A stretch of DNA of 29,656 nucleotides from Flavobacteriales bacterium (GTDB lineage Bacteria > Bacteroidota > Bacteroidia > Flavobacteriales_D > Sanyastnellaceae). Of this stretch, positions 16,160 through 25,326 are shown one piece after another. The stretch's first letter is position 1; each line of letters opens with the position of its first letter. The stretch spans positions 1 to 29,656 of the forward strand of contig DQKQ01000011.1 of assembly GCA_015660615.1 (NCBI GenBank), given 5' to 3'. The notes beneath the pieces are model-generated. The model was not told where the DNA came from, did not search any database, and saw only the letters and a program-made list of their open reading frames with translations. Made by a program: the position numbers and the translations under genes.

Positions 16160-17521
16160 ATGTCTGAGAACATACTCATATTAGGTGCCGGTGAAAGTGG
16201 TGTAGGAGCAGCAAAACTAGCTCTTACATTAGGCTTCACGCCTTTCGTGAGTGATTCCGGATCGGGTAAAAAATCTCTATTAGGCGAGTTGAAAAGCTTG
16301 GGGATTAGGTATGAGATAGAAGGTCACAATCCAGATAATTGGGTTTCTTCATCAACAGTAATTAAAAGCCCTGGTATACCAGACACAGCATCAATTTTAA
16401 CTCCATTAAGAGATCGTGGGTCAGAAATAATTAGTGAAATAGAATTTGCAAGTCGCTATTCAAAGGGGAAAGTTGTGGCTATTACAGGGGCAAACGGAAA
16501 AACTACTACTACTGCATTAATTCATAGGATGCTTACTGATGCGGGAGTGAATGCAGCATGTGTAGGAAATATCGGCACGAGTTGGGCTAGAGATATTGCA
16601 GAACGAAAAACACCAGCAGAAGTAACTGTCGTTGAAGCGAGCAGTTTCCAACTAGATGGGATCACAACTTTTCGACCTGATATAGCTGTATTACTGAATA
16701 TCACGCCTGATCATCTAGACAGGTATGACAACAATTTAGAAAAATACTCCGCTTCAAAATGGCGCATCACAACAAACCAAACTTCTAGTGACTACCTGGT
16801 ATATAACTCCGACGACATAGAAATCGCTAAACATATAAAGGCAAGAGACACTAAGGCTACCCTGGTAGCAGTGAGCATAGAAAAGCGGTTTGAATCTACT
16901 GGGTTTAATGCATGCTTGGGGCTTAAAAAAAAAGAATTTACAATACACACACCATATAAAAAATCATTTTCAATGACTATACAAGAACTCGCCCTTCAAG
17001 GCAAACACAATCTCTTTAACTCTATGGCTGCAGGAGTTACAGGAAGAATTTTAGAACTACGCAACGAGGGGATTCGCGAAAGTCTTACTCATTTTGAGGG
17101 AATAGAACACCGATTAGAATTCGTTGCTGCAGTTAATGAGATTAAATTCATAAACGATAGTAAAGCAACAAACGTAAATAGTGTTTGGTATGCTTTAGAG
17201 TGTATGGAAACCCCTGTAATTTGGGTTGCTGGAGGAGTAGACAAGGGAAATGACTACCGTGATTTACTGCCCTTAGTTGATGAAAAGGTTAAACACTTAA
17301 TTTGCTTGGGAAAGGACAACAAGAAATTAATTGCAACATTTTCAAATTTAGTAGATAGCATTCATGTAGCTGAAACGGCAACCGAAGCTGTCCAAATCGC
17401 CTATGATCTTGGAAATCCTAACGATACTGTACTCCTTTCACCTGCTTGCGCAAGCTTTGATATTTTCGGGAGCTATGAGGAGAGAGGGTTTAAATTTAAG
17501 CAAGCCGTAAAGGGACTCTAA
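16160..17521 (+). CDS. murD: UDP-MurNAc-L-Ala:D-Glu ligase MurD
   Basis: MurD adds D-glutamate to UDP-MurNAc-L-Ala with ATP in the cytoplasm. The 453 residues show an N-terminal nucleotide-sugar fold (NILILGAGESGVGAAKLA, 4-21), the ATP P-loop GANGKTTT (110-117), VEASSFQLDG, NITPDHLDRY, the ligase segment FINDSKATNVNSVWYALE and the C-terminal LLSPACASFDIFGSYEERG. All are typical of the family. Its stop abuts the ftsW start with no spacer. Confidence 0.96.
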   Translation: MSENILILGAGESGVGAAKLALTLGFTPFVSDSGSGKKSLLGELKSLGIRYEIEGHNPDNWVSSSTVIKSPGIPDTASILTPLRDRGSEIISEIEFASRYSKGKVVAITGANGKTTTTALIHRMLTDAGVNAACVGNIGTSWARDIAERKTPAEVTVVEASSFQLDGITTFRPDIAVLLNITPDHLDRYDNNLEKYSASKWRITTNQTSSDYLVYNSDDIEIAKHIKARDTKATLVAVSIEKRFESTGFNACLGLKKKEFTIHTPYKKSFSMTIQELALQGKHNLFNSMAAGVTGRILELRNEGIRESLTHFEGIEHRLEFVAAVNEIKFINDSKATNVNSVWYALECMETPVIWVAGGVDKGNDYRDLLPLVDEKVKHLICLGKDNKKLIATFSNLVDSIHVAETATEAVQIAYDLGNPNDTVLLSPACASFDIFGSYEERGFKFKQAVKGL

Positions 17522-18700
17522 ATGTCCGAGTGGGCACAAATAATTCGGGGACGACTCGAAGGTGATAAAGTCATTTGGATGATTGCGCTAATTCTCAGCG
17601 TTGTATCACTCCTATCTGTATATAGCGCCATTTCGTCTCTTGCCTATAAAGCAAATGGCAATTTCCTATACTTTTTTCTAAAGCAAGGATCTTTTCTTCT
17701 TTTAGGCCTAGCAGTTATGTATGTTGTCCATAAAATACACTATAAATACTTTGCACGTTTAGCTAATTTTATTTTAGCGGCAGCAATATTTACTCTAATA
17801 TTAACACTAATATTCGGAGCTGATATTAACGAAGCAAAACGATGGTTGAAAGTTCCATTTACGAACCTTACACTTCAAACATCAGATTTCGCAAAGGTTG
17901 CTCTTGTACTTTGGATAGCAAAAGAATTGCATTTTAGAAAAGATCGATTAGATGATTTTAAAGGAGAAGTCACCCCAATATTAATCAGGATAGGACTAGT
18001 GTGTGGTCTTATCCTACCAGCCGATTTTTCAACAGCAGCACTTTTAGGTCTTGTCGCATTGAGTATGTTATTTATAGGAGGAGTTCCTTTTAAGGGGTTA
18101 ATAAAAATTCTGGGGCTAATAATTATTTCTGGCATCTCGATATATGGTGTAAGTGAAATAGCTCCCGATTTAGTACCTCGTAGTAAAACCTGGGTTAATA
18201 GAGTTGAACAATTTGTAGGATTTAGTAATGGCAAAACTGACGTGATAAATAGTTCTGGAGGTTCTGCTGAATACCAAATAGATCTAGCCCAAGTTGCGAT
18301 AAATCACGGAGGAATTTTTCCATCCGGCCCAGGATCAGGAACCTCAAGAAACTTCTTACCTCACCCCTATTCAGATATGATTTACGCGTTTATTATAGAA
18401 GAGTGGGGAGCGTTAATTGGAGGTTTTGGGCTATTGCTATTATATTACATATTGTTTTACAGAACAATACAGGCCGCAAGGAAATGTGAGAGGCCGTTTG
18501 GGAGTTATCTCGCGATGGGCCTTGGGCTATTGATTACTCTTCAAGCATTGATAAATATGGGTGTGTCGGTCAGGCTTCTGCCCACAACTGGACAACCACT
18601 ACCATTAGTGAGTTTCGGAGGAACGTCTCTATTATTTACATGCCTATCAATCGGGTTAATTCTTTCCGTGAGCCGGGCTCCAATGTTAGAGGCTAAATGA
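17522..18700 (+). CDS. ftsW: Septal peptidoglycan glycosyltransferase FtsW (SEDS)
   Basis: FtsW polymerises lipid II at the septum with FtsI. The 392 residues form about ten membrane helices, starting near residue 17. The SEDS signatures are LQTSDFAKVALVLW (a Bacteroidota-like variant of the QPSE-type motif), YQIDLAQVAINHGG, LPHPYSDMIYAFIIEEWG and PLPLVSFGGTSLL. Asp285 in YSDMIYAF aligns with the catalytic Asp of other FtsW proteins (E. coli HTDFIFAI). Its stop overlaps the murG ATG by 4 bp. Confidence 0.96.
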   Translation: MSEWAQIIRGRLEGDKVIWMIALILSVVSLLSVYSAISSLAYKANGNFLYFFLKQGSFLLLGLAVMYVVHKIHYKYFARLANFILAAAIFTLILTLIFGADINEAKRWLKVPFTNLTLQTSDFAKVALVLWIAKELHFRKDRLDDFKGEVTPILIRIGLVCGLILPADFSTAALLGLVALSMLFIGGVPFKGLIKILGLIIISGISIYGVSEIAPDLVPRSKTWVNRVEQFVGFSNGKTDVINSSGGSAEYQIDLAQVAINHGGIFPSGPGSGTSRNFLPHPYSDMIYAFIIEEWGALIGGFGLLLLYYILFYRTIQAARKCERPFGSYLAMGLGLLITLQALINMGVSVRLLPTTGQPLPLVSFGGTSLLFTCLSIGLILSVSRAPMLEAK

Positions 18701-19833
18701 TAAGTCGCGTCTTGATATCAGGAGGAGGCTCTGGAGGACACATTCAACCAGCGCTAGCAATAGCAGATGAAATTGTACGCCGTTACCCTAAAGTACAAAT
18801 CAGGTTTGTCGGGGCGAAAGGAAGGATGGAAATGGAGAAGGTGCCTAACGCTGGATATGAGATAGATGGATTGTGGATTAGTGGATTACAGCGTAGTCTT
18901 ATTAATTTGAAAAATATAAGCTTTCCCTTTAAGCTTATACATAGTCTCATAAAAGCTGGCACATTACTAAATAGATACAACCCTGAAGTTGTAATAGGTG
19001 TGGGCGGATACGCCAGTGGGCCATTACTTTATAGAGCATCTCGAAAAAGAATACCCACACTGATTCAGGAGCAAAATTCTTTTCCTGGAATCACAAATAG
19101 AATATTAGCAAATAGAGTAAATAGGGTTTGTGCTGGATTTCCCGGTTTAGATATATGGTTCCCTAAAGAAAGTATAGTAGAAACGGGAAATCCCCTCAGG
19201 GAAAGTGTCTTAAAACTTGCTGACTCTAAATCAAGCCCCTCAAAATCAGTAGCCACATCACATTTTAATATAGATACATCTAAACCAGTAGTATTTATTA
19301 TGGGCGGAAGTCTGGGTGCATTATCTATGAATATGGCCGTTAGGAATCTATTGGAAAGCTCAAATAATGTGTTAACGTATTCCGTGATTTGGCAATGTGG
19401 ATCACGATTTTTTGATGAAAATTATAAGTGGCTCGAGGAATTTAGTAAAAAGAATTCAAAAATAGCTGACTGCGTTAAATGTCTTGGATTTATTGACAGG
19501 ATGGACCTTGCCTATGCTGCATCAGACCTTATCGCTAGTCGAGCTGGAGCCATGTCTATTTCAGAACTTGCCTTGGTTGCAAAACCAACGCTACTTATAC
19601 CCTCTCCTAACGTTGCCGAAGATCACCAAACAAAAAATGCCAAATCTCTTGTAGATCGTGGTGCCGCAATACTAATTAAAGATTGTGACGTAGTTAATAG
19701 TTTAAAAGACCACATTGAGGATTTACTCAAGGATAAAACTACGAGGCAAGAAATGGAGATAAACTTAAAAAACGCTGCTCGCCCTAATGCATCTTATCAA
19801 ATAGTTGATGAAGTTGAAAAGCTACTCAGATAA
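18697..19833 (+). CDS. murG: Lipid II synthase MurG
   Basis: MurG adds GlcNAc from UDP-GlcNAc to lipid I on the cytoplasmic face, giving lipid II. The 378 residues show the GT-B fold: N-terminal GGGSGGHIQPALAIA (9-23), NPEVVIGVGGYASGP, EQNSFPGITNR, then the UDP-sugar half with IMGGSLGALSMN and SRAGAMSISELALVAKPT. The last is followed by EDHQTKNAKSL. The 4-bp ATGA overlap with ftsW couples the two; murC follows after 2 bp. Confidence 0.96.
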   Translation: MISRVLISGGGSGGHIQPALAIADEIVRRYPKVQIRFVGAKGRMEMEKVPNAGYEIDGLWISGLQRSLINLKNISFPFKLIHSLIKAGTLLNRYNPEVVIGVGGYASGPLLYRASRKRIPTLIQEQNSFPGITNRILANRVNRVCAGFPGLDIWFPKESIVETGNPLRESVLKLADSKSSPSKSVATSHFNIDTSKPVVFIMGGSLGALSMNMAVRNLLESSNNVLTYSVIWQCGSRFFDENYKWLEEFSKKNSKIADCVKCLGFIDRMDLAYAASDLIASRAGAMSISELALVAKPTLLIPSPNVAEDHQTKNAKSLVDRGAAILIKDCDVVNSLKDHIEDLLKDKTTRQEMEINLKNAARPNASYQIVDEVEKLLR

Positions 19834-19835
19834 AA

Positions 19836-21200
19836 ATGAGTAATAAAGTTGCATATTTCATAGGTATTGGTGGAGCCGGAATGAGCTCTATTGCAAGGTA
19901 TTTAAACAAAACAGGATGGCATGTATCGGGATATGATAAAACCGAAACCCCGTTAACTGATCAACTCAAACAAGAGGGAATAAACATAAATTTCGATATA
20001 TGTGATTCTTCTATTCCTGAAGAAATTAAAACAGTTGATTTATTACTTGTCACCACACCAGCAATTTCTTCAGATCACCCACATCTTGTTGCTCTCAAAA
20101 AATTAGGTCACAAAGCAATCAAAAGAGCTGAGCTATTAGGAAAAATAATAAAACATAAAAATACACTCGCAATTTCTGGTACTCACGGTAAAACTTCTAC
20201 CACTGCACTATTAGCTCATATAATTGACGGAACTCCTCAAAGGTGTAATGCATTTATAGGTGGAGTATCTGCTGAAACAAATAGCAATCTATACTATTCA
20301 CCCAATGCAACATGGAATATCGTTGAAGCTGATGAATTTGATAGAAGTTTCCACCACCTTCACCCCACTCATGCTGCTATTAGCTCAATAGATCCAGACC
20401 ATTTAGATGTTTATGGAAGTGAATATAATTTTATCGAAGCATTCAAAACTTTTGCCTCTCAGGTAAAGGAAAAGGTTGTCATACACCACTCAATAGCCAG
20501 TACTTTCAATAATTTACAAAATATAGAGACATACGGATTAGAGGATTGTTCATTAACTCATTACGCTACCGATTTATCCCAAACAAGTTCAGGCTCTTCA
20601 TTTACGCTGAGTTTAGGAAATGGTAAACTGGTGATCCCTCAGATTCAAGTAAGCTTAATGGGTAAACACAATCTTGAAAATATCGTTGCAGCAGCAGCCT
20701 TAGCGTATTTAGCAGGTACTAAAAAGGAAATTATTATCTCTAGAATAAATTCTTTTAAGGGAATTTACAGACGCTTTCAAATTCATTTAAATTCCGAGTT
20801 TAAAGTCTACATAGACGATTATGCTCATCACCCTACCGAGTTAAAAAAGACTATTGAAGCGGTAAGGACACATTTTCCTAACAAACACTTAACTGTAATT
20901 TTCCAACCACATCTTTACTCAAGAACATTAGACCAAATGGACGGGTTTGTTCATGAATTGAGAAAAACTGATAGGCTAATTCTACTTCCAATTTATGCTG
21001 CTAGAGAAAATCCAATACCCGGTTTCAATACACAATCGCTATTTGAAAAGATCTCGCACCCCCATGGAAAAACCTCAACAAAAAATTCCATCTTAGATAA
21101 CTTAAAGGCACACCCCGTGGAAATCCTTTTAACTGTTGGAGCTGGAGACATTAGTCTGATAGTTCCAAAGCTAAAAAAATGGATGACCATGAAAGCCTAA
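19836..21200 (+). CDS. murC: UDP-MurNAc:L-Ala ligase MurC
   Basis: MurC adds L-alanine to UDP-MurNAc, the first stem residue. At 454 residues it has N-terminal IGIGGAGMSSIARYL (9-23), the ATP P-loop GTHGKTST (115-122), EADEFDRSFHHLHP, SIDPDHLDVYG and the C-terminal IDDYAHHPTELKKTI. The last is the family hallmark. Order murG-murC-ftsQ-ftsA-ftsZ follows the Bacteroidota pattern; murB and ddl are absent here. ftsQ starts 7 bp later. Confidence 0.96.
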   Translation: MSNKVAYFIGIGGAGMSSIARYLNKTGWHVSGYDKTETPLTDQLKQEGININFDICDSSIPEEIKTVDLLLVTTPAISSDHPHLVALKKLGHKAIKRAELLGKIIKHKNTLAISGTHGKTSTTALLAHIIDGTPQRCNAFIGGVSAETNSNLYYSPNATWNIVEADEFDRSFHHLHPTHAAISSIDPDHLDVYGSEYNFIEAFKTFASQVKEKVVIHHSIASTFNNLQNIETYGLEDCSLTHYATDLSQTSSGSSFTLSLGNGKLVIPQIQVSLMGKHNLENIVAAAALAYLAGTKKEIIISRINSFKGIYRRFQIHLNSEFKVYIDDYAHHPTELKKTIEAVRTHFPNKHLTVIFQPHLYSRTLDQMDGFVHELRKTDRLILLPIYAARENPIPGFNTQSLFEKISHPHGKTSTKNSILDNLKAHPVEILLTVGAGDISLIVPKLKKWMTMKA

Positions 21201-21207
21201 GGTTATC

Positions 21208-21936
21208 ATGAAGTCAAGCACAGCAACAATCCTCAGCATATTAGTCCTAATAGGATGTATCATTACTCTGCTCGGATTTACTTATGATGACAAAGTTGAA
21301 AAACGTATCACATCTATCAATATCTCAATAATTGATGACGTTGATAGTAAATTCTTAACTGTCCCCCGCGTCCGAACTCACCTCGAATCTTACGGTAAAA
21401 TTATCGGAGAGCTTGAAAAAGATCTACAATTAGACGCTATGTACTCTCACTTGACAAATATCCCAAGTGTTTTAAATGTAACGATTTTCTCAAATTTAAA
21501 TGGGGAATTAGTCATCGAGCTTACTCAGCGTAAAGCTCAAGCAAGAGTTCATATCGACAATACCTCAGATTATTATATTGATGAATTAGGTGGATCTATG
21601 CCTTTAGACCCAAATTATTCTGCACGAGTTCCAATTATTTACGCGAAAAATAGTGAAGAAGTTAGTCATGCAATTTCGTTTATCAAGGAAATCGAGAATG
21701 ATGAATTTTGGACTTCTCTGATAGACCAAATTATAGTACACCCTCTCGGAGAATTAGAAATAATACCCAGGATTGGTGCAAGAGTGTTTCTTGGCTCATC
21801 ACCAGAGTCAGAGGAGTTAAAAAGGAATTTATTGACTTTTTATAGAGCCCAAATAAAAACAGGCAATCTTAAGAACTACTCTCGTATTGACTTGAGCTAT
21901 AAAAATCAGGTTATCGCAAAAAGACACGTTTATTAA
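21208..21936 (+). CDS. ftsQ: Cell division protein FtsQ
   Basis: FtsQ is a bitopic divisome scaffold that recruits FtsB/FtsL. The 242 residues have a very short cytoplasmic end, one transmembrane helix at about 8-24 (ILSILVLIGCIITLLGF), a POTRA-like part (about 36-105; FLTVPRVRTHLESYG, IPSVLNVTIFSNLNGELVIE) and a beta-rich C-terminal domain ending YSRIDLSYKNQVIAKRHVY. Sequence match is moderate and typical for FtsQ; position between murC and ftsA supports it strongly. It is separated by 9 nt from ftsA. Confidence 0.9.
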   Translation: MKSSTATILSILVLIGCIITLLGFTYDDKVEKRITSINISIIDDVDSKFLTVPRVRTHLESYGKIIGELEKDLQLDAMYSHLTNIPSVLNVTIFSNLNGELVIELTQRKAQARVHIDNTSDYYIDELGGSMPLDPNYSARVPIIYAKNSEEVSHAISFIKEIENDEFWTSLIDQIIVHPLGELEIIPRIGARVFLGSSPESEELKRNLLTFYRAQIKTGNLKNYSRIDLSYKNQVIAKRHVY

Positions 21937-21945
21937 TACACTACC

Positions 21946-23229
21946 ATGGAAAACGAATTACAATCAACAGACCCTGAGATTATAGTAGGGCTTGATATTG
22001 GAACAACTAAAATAGCTTGCTTCGTAGGTCAGAAAAACGAACATGGTAAAATCGAAATCCTCGGTTACGGTAAAAGTAACTCAGTGGGAGTCTCTCGAGG
22101 GGTCGTTTCAAACATCGAAAGAACCGTTAGTTCTATAAAGCAAGCCGTAAAAGCCGCCGAGGAAGATTCTGGTGTCGGGATTAAAATTGTGAACGTAGGT
22201 ATCGCTGGTCAACATATCAAAAGCCTTCAGCACAGGGGTATGATTACCCGTGAAAATATAGATGAGGAAATAAGTCGCAAAGACATAAATGATCTTATCG
22301 ATGATATGAGTCGGTTAGTAATGCAACCAGGTGCACAAATACTTCACGTTCTACCACAAGAGTACACAGTAGATAGCGAGCCGGGAATAAAAGACCCCGT
22401 GGGAATGGCTGGAGTTCGTTTAGAAGCAAACTTTCACATAATTACCGGAGATATCGCTGCCGCAAGAAATATCTATCGATGTATTACAAAAGCAGGTTTA
22501 GATATAGACCAACTTGTCCTAGAGCCTCTAGCCTCTTCTTCTTCAGTACTCACAGAAGAAGAAAAAGAAGCGGGAATTGCACTTGTTGATATAGGAGGGG
22601 GAACAACGGACATTGCAATTTTTCAAGATGGTATCATCCGACATACTGCCGTAATACCATTCGGTGGAAAGGTTATAAGTAGTGATATAAGCCAAGGGTG
22701 CAACATAATGGAAAAGCAGGCAGAGAAATTAAAATGTAAGTTTGGCTCTGCCTTAGCAAATGAAATGAAGGACAACGAAATCGTTTGTATCCCAGGACTT
22801 TCCGGCAGAAAACCCAAGGAAATATCTCTTCATAATCTAGCAAATATAATAGAAGCTCGAATGGAAGAAATTATCGAGCACGTTGATTATGAAATTAAGG
22901 CCTCAGGGTTCCGTGATCAATTAATTGGTGGCATCGTAGTTACAGGCGGTGGTTCTCAACTGAGACACATCACACAGCTATTTCAATATCACACAGGGCT
23001 AGATTGTAGAGTAGGTTACCCAAATGAGCATCTACACGAACCGCCACAAGACACTAATATCCCTTCATTCTCTACTGGGGTAGGACTTGTAATTAAAGGT
23101 TATGAGGAAGCTGAAGAGAATAATCAGGAAATAAAAACGCCTGAAGTAAAAAGAAATAGATCAGGATTCATGGATGAATTTATGAAAACCATTAAAGAAT
23201 GGTTCGAAAAAGAAGAAGACTCACAATAG
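21946..23229 (+). CDS. ftsA: Cell division protein FtsA
   Basis: FtsA is an actin-family ATPase that tethers FtsZ to the inner membrane. The 427 residues contain phosphate-1 GLDIGTTKIACFVG (15-28), the SHS2/1C region (about 85-165), phosphate-2 VDIGGGTTDIAIF (214-226) and the adenosine motif VVTGGGSQLRHI. The C-terminus GFMDEFMKTIKEWFEKEEDS is an amphipathic helix suited for membrane binding. It ends 22 bp before ftsZ, the usual pairing. Confidence 0.96.
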   Translation: MENELQSTDPEIIVGLDIGTTKIACFVGQKNEHGKIEILGYGKSNSVGVSRGVVSNIERTVSSIKQAVKAAEEDSGVGIKIVNVGIAGQHIKSLQHRGMITRENIDEEISRKDINDLIDDMSRLVMQPGAQILHVLPQEYTVDSEPGIKDPVGMAGVRLEANFHIITGDIAAARNIYRCITKAGLDIDQLVLEPLASSSSVLTEEEKEAGIALVDIGGGTTDIAIFQDGIIRHTAVIPFGGKVISSDISQGCNIMEKQAEKLKCKFGSALANEMKDNEIVCIPGLSGRKPKEISLHNLANIIEARMEEIIEHVDYEIKASGFRDQLIGGIVVTGGGSQLRHITQLFQYHTGLDCRVGYPNEHLHEPPQDTNIPSFSTGVGLVIKGYEEAEENNQEIKTPEVKRNRSGFMDEFMKTIKEWFEKEEDSQ

Positions 23230-23251
23230 CCCAACCGTAAAAAATATTTAA

Positions 23252-24871
23252 ATGGAATTTGCACTACCTAAATCATCGAACAATCCAATCAAAGTAATTG
23301 GGGTTGGAGGAGGCGGCTCGAACGCTGTCAACACAATGTTCACACAAGGAATCAAAGGAGTGGACTTTATTGTCTGCAACACTGACGCACAAGCATTAGA
23401 TGTCAGCTCAGTACCTTTGAAAGTACAACTTGGAGCGACTTTAACGGAAGGCCAAGGAGCTGGATCTATTCCAGAAGTAGGAAAAAACGCGGCTATTGAA
23501 AACCTGGATGACTTAATAACTCTTTTAGGCTCAGACACAAAAATGGTTTTCGTTACTGCAGGAATGGGTGGCGGAACAGGGACAGGAGCAGGACCTGTAA
23601 TTGCTAAGGCTTGTAGAGATCTGGGAATACTAACTGTGGGAATTGTAACCGTACCATTCAAGTTTGAAGGTAAAAAACGAGCTAATCAAGCTGATAGTGG
23701 GTTAAAGGATATGAGGGAAGCTGTAGACACTCTTCTTGTAATACGCAACGATAAACTTCGTGAGTTATACGGCAACCAAACATTAAGGGCGGCATTTAAA
23801 AATGCGGACCAAGTACTAAGCATAGCTGCTAAAGGTATTGCTGAGGTAATTACTCGAACAGGAGAAATAAACGTCGATATGAATGACGTTAATACTGTGA
23901 TGCGTCAAAGTGGAAACGCTATTATGGGCTCGGGAATGGCATCAGGAGAAGGCAGGGCTAAGAACGCTGTTACTATAGCTCTTGAGAGTCCACTATTAAA
24001 CGACAATGACATAATCGGAGCTAAGCATGTCCTTCTAAACATTACTATGGGTCATGAAGAAATTCTTATGGATGAAATCATGGAGATTACTGATTACATT
24101 CAGGAGGCTGCAGGCCAAAATGCGGAAGTAATTTGGGGTTACGCTATGGATGAAGATCTAGAAGAGGATTTATGCATAACAGTGATAGCAACCGGTTTCG
24201 AAGCTCATGAAGTAAAGACAGGAGCTGCACCAGTTGAAAAAGAAAAAATCACATACAATTTAGGCGACGAACCTAACGAAGTTACTGAACCTATCAATCG
24301 TGCAGTAGATTCTACTCCAGAAAAAACAAATGAAGAACTAAGTGAGCCTTTTATGGTAAATCAATCAGAATTGTTCGGTAATACAACTGAAGAAATAAAT
24401 ACTGAAAGCAAGAACGAAGAGGAAAACGGAGATAGAGAGGGTGTAGAGGGGAAAGTTGAAGAGGAATCAATTGGAGATCCTCAAGATATCGAAACCCCTT
24501 CTGAGGAATCTGACAAGAAAGATGAATTTATCATTCACAACCTTGATGATGCTCCACTTGATAAAACTCCCTCAGACACTTTTAGAAAGCCATTGGTAGA
24601 TCAAAAAAGCAAAGAAGCTTATGCTGCTCGCCAAAAGCAAACTAAAAAAATTCTAAGCGATATGAAAATTAAACTTAGACTTCCGGGAAGAATTTCAGAT
24701 TTAGAAAACGAGCCTGCTTACAAACGCAGAAACGTGATATTAGATGAAATCCAACATTCTTCTGAATCTACAGCTAGCCGTTTCTCTGTTAATGAAGAAG
24801 TTGATGAAAATGGTGAACGCAGAATAGAACTTCGTGATGACAATCCATTTCTTCACGATAATGTAGATTAA
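23252..24871 (+). CDS. ftsZ: Cell division GTPase FtsZ
   Basis: FtsZ polymerises into the Z-ring. The core spans about 13-320: GGGGSNAVNTM (19-29), tubulin signature GGGTGTGAGP (106-115) and T7 loop NVDMND (207-212) with the catalytic Asp209 and Asp212. Numbering in the core matches the E. coli protein closely. Beyond the core is an acidic linker of about 200 residues (321-526; EEINTESKNEEENGDREG), making the protein 539 residues, long for FtsZ. The end is DNPFLHDNVD, a variant of the usual C-terminal peptide that keeps P-x-FL spacing. The stop overlaps the yqeY start by one base (TAATG). Confidence 0.97.
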   Translation: MEFALPKSSNNPIKVIGVGGGGSNAVNTMFTQGIKGVDFIVCNTDAQALDVSSVPLKVQLGATLTEGQGAGSIPEVGKNAAIENLDDLITLLGSDTKMVFVTAGMGGGTGTGAGPVIAKACRDLGILTVGIVTVPFKFEGKKRANQADSGLKDMREAVDTLLVIRNDKLRELYGNQTLRAAFKNADQVLSIAAKGIAEVITRTGEINVDMNDVNTVMRQSGNAIMGSGMASGEGRAKNAVTIALESPLLNDNDIIGAKHVLLNITMGHEEILMDEIMEITDYIQEAAGQNAEVIWGYAMDEDLEEDLCITVIATGFEAHEVKTGAAPVEKEKITYNLGDEPNEVTEPINRAVDSTPEKTNEELSEPFMVNQSELFGNTTEEINTESKNEEENGDREGVEGKVEEESIGDPQDIETPSEESDKKDEFIIHNLDDAPLDKTPSDTFRKPLVDQKSKEAYAARQKQTKKILSDMKIKLRLPGRISDLENEPAYKRRNVILDEIQHSSESTASRFSVNEEVDENGERRIELRDDNPFLHDNVD

Positions 24872-25326
24872 TGTCAGGATTACATTCACAAATCACGAGC
24901 GGCATCAAGGATGCTATGCGAGCAAAAGACAAAGTTAAACTTGCTACTTTAAGAGATGCTAAGTCAAAGTTTATGCTTGAACAAAGTAAAACTGGGGCAA
25001 CTGAAGATCTAAGTGACAGTGAAGCAATTAAGATTCTGAGCAAATTGTATAAGCAGAGGCTTGAAACCGCTGAAGTATATAAAGCTCAATCGAGAGAAGA
25101 CCTTGCTGAAGATGAGCTTGCTCAAGCGAAGGTCCTAAGCGGATATTTACCAAGCGCATTAAACGACTCAGAGATTGAATCAAAAGTTCTAGAAATTATT
25201 TCTGAACTTGGTGCTTCTGGAATGGCCGATATGGGCAGAGTAATGGGTATTGCTTCAGCCTCAATGGCAGGTCGTGCAGACGGTAAAGTGATTTCCGGCT
25301 TCGTACGCAGCAATCTACTCAAGTAA
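24871..25326 (+). CDS. yqeY: GatB/YqeY-domain protein
   Basis: YqeY proteins resemble the tRNA-binding tail of GatB, the amidotransferase subunit; their own role is unclear but may involve tRNA. The 151 residues are full length for the family: MSGLHSQITSGIKDAMRAKD, KVKLATLRDAKSKF, YKQRLETAEVYKAQSREDLA, VLSGYLPSALND and AGRADGKVISGFVR. It is translationally coupled to ftsZ by TAATG and appears to be the last gene of the dcw operon. Its final 12 bases overlap the 3' end of the convergent barrel gene. Confidence 0.93.
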   Translation: MSGLHSQITSGIKDAMRAKDKVKLATLRDAKSKFMLEQSKTGATEDLSDSEAIKILSKLYKQRLETAEVYKAQSREDLAEDELAQAKVLSGYLPSALNDSEIESKVLEIISELGASGMADMGRVMGIASASMAGRADGKVISGFVRSNLLK

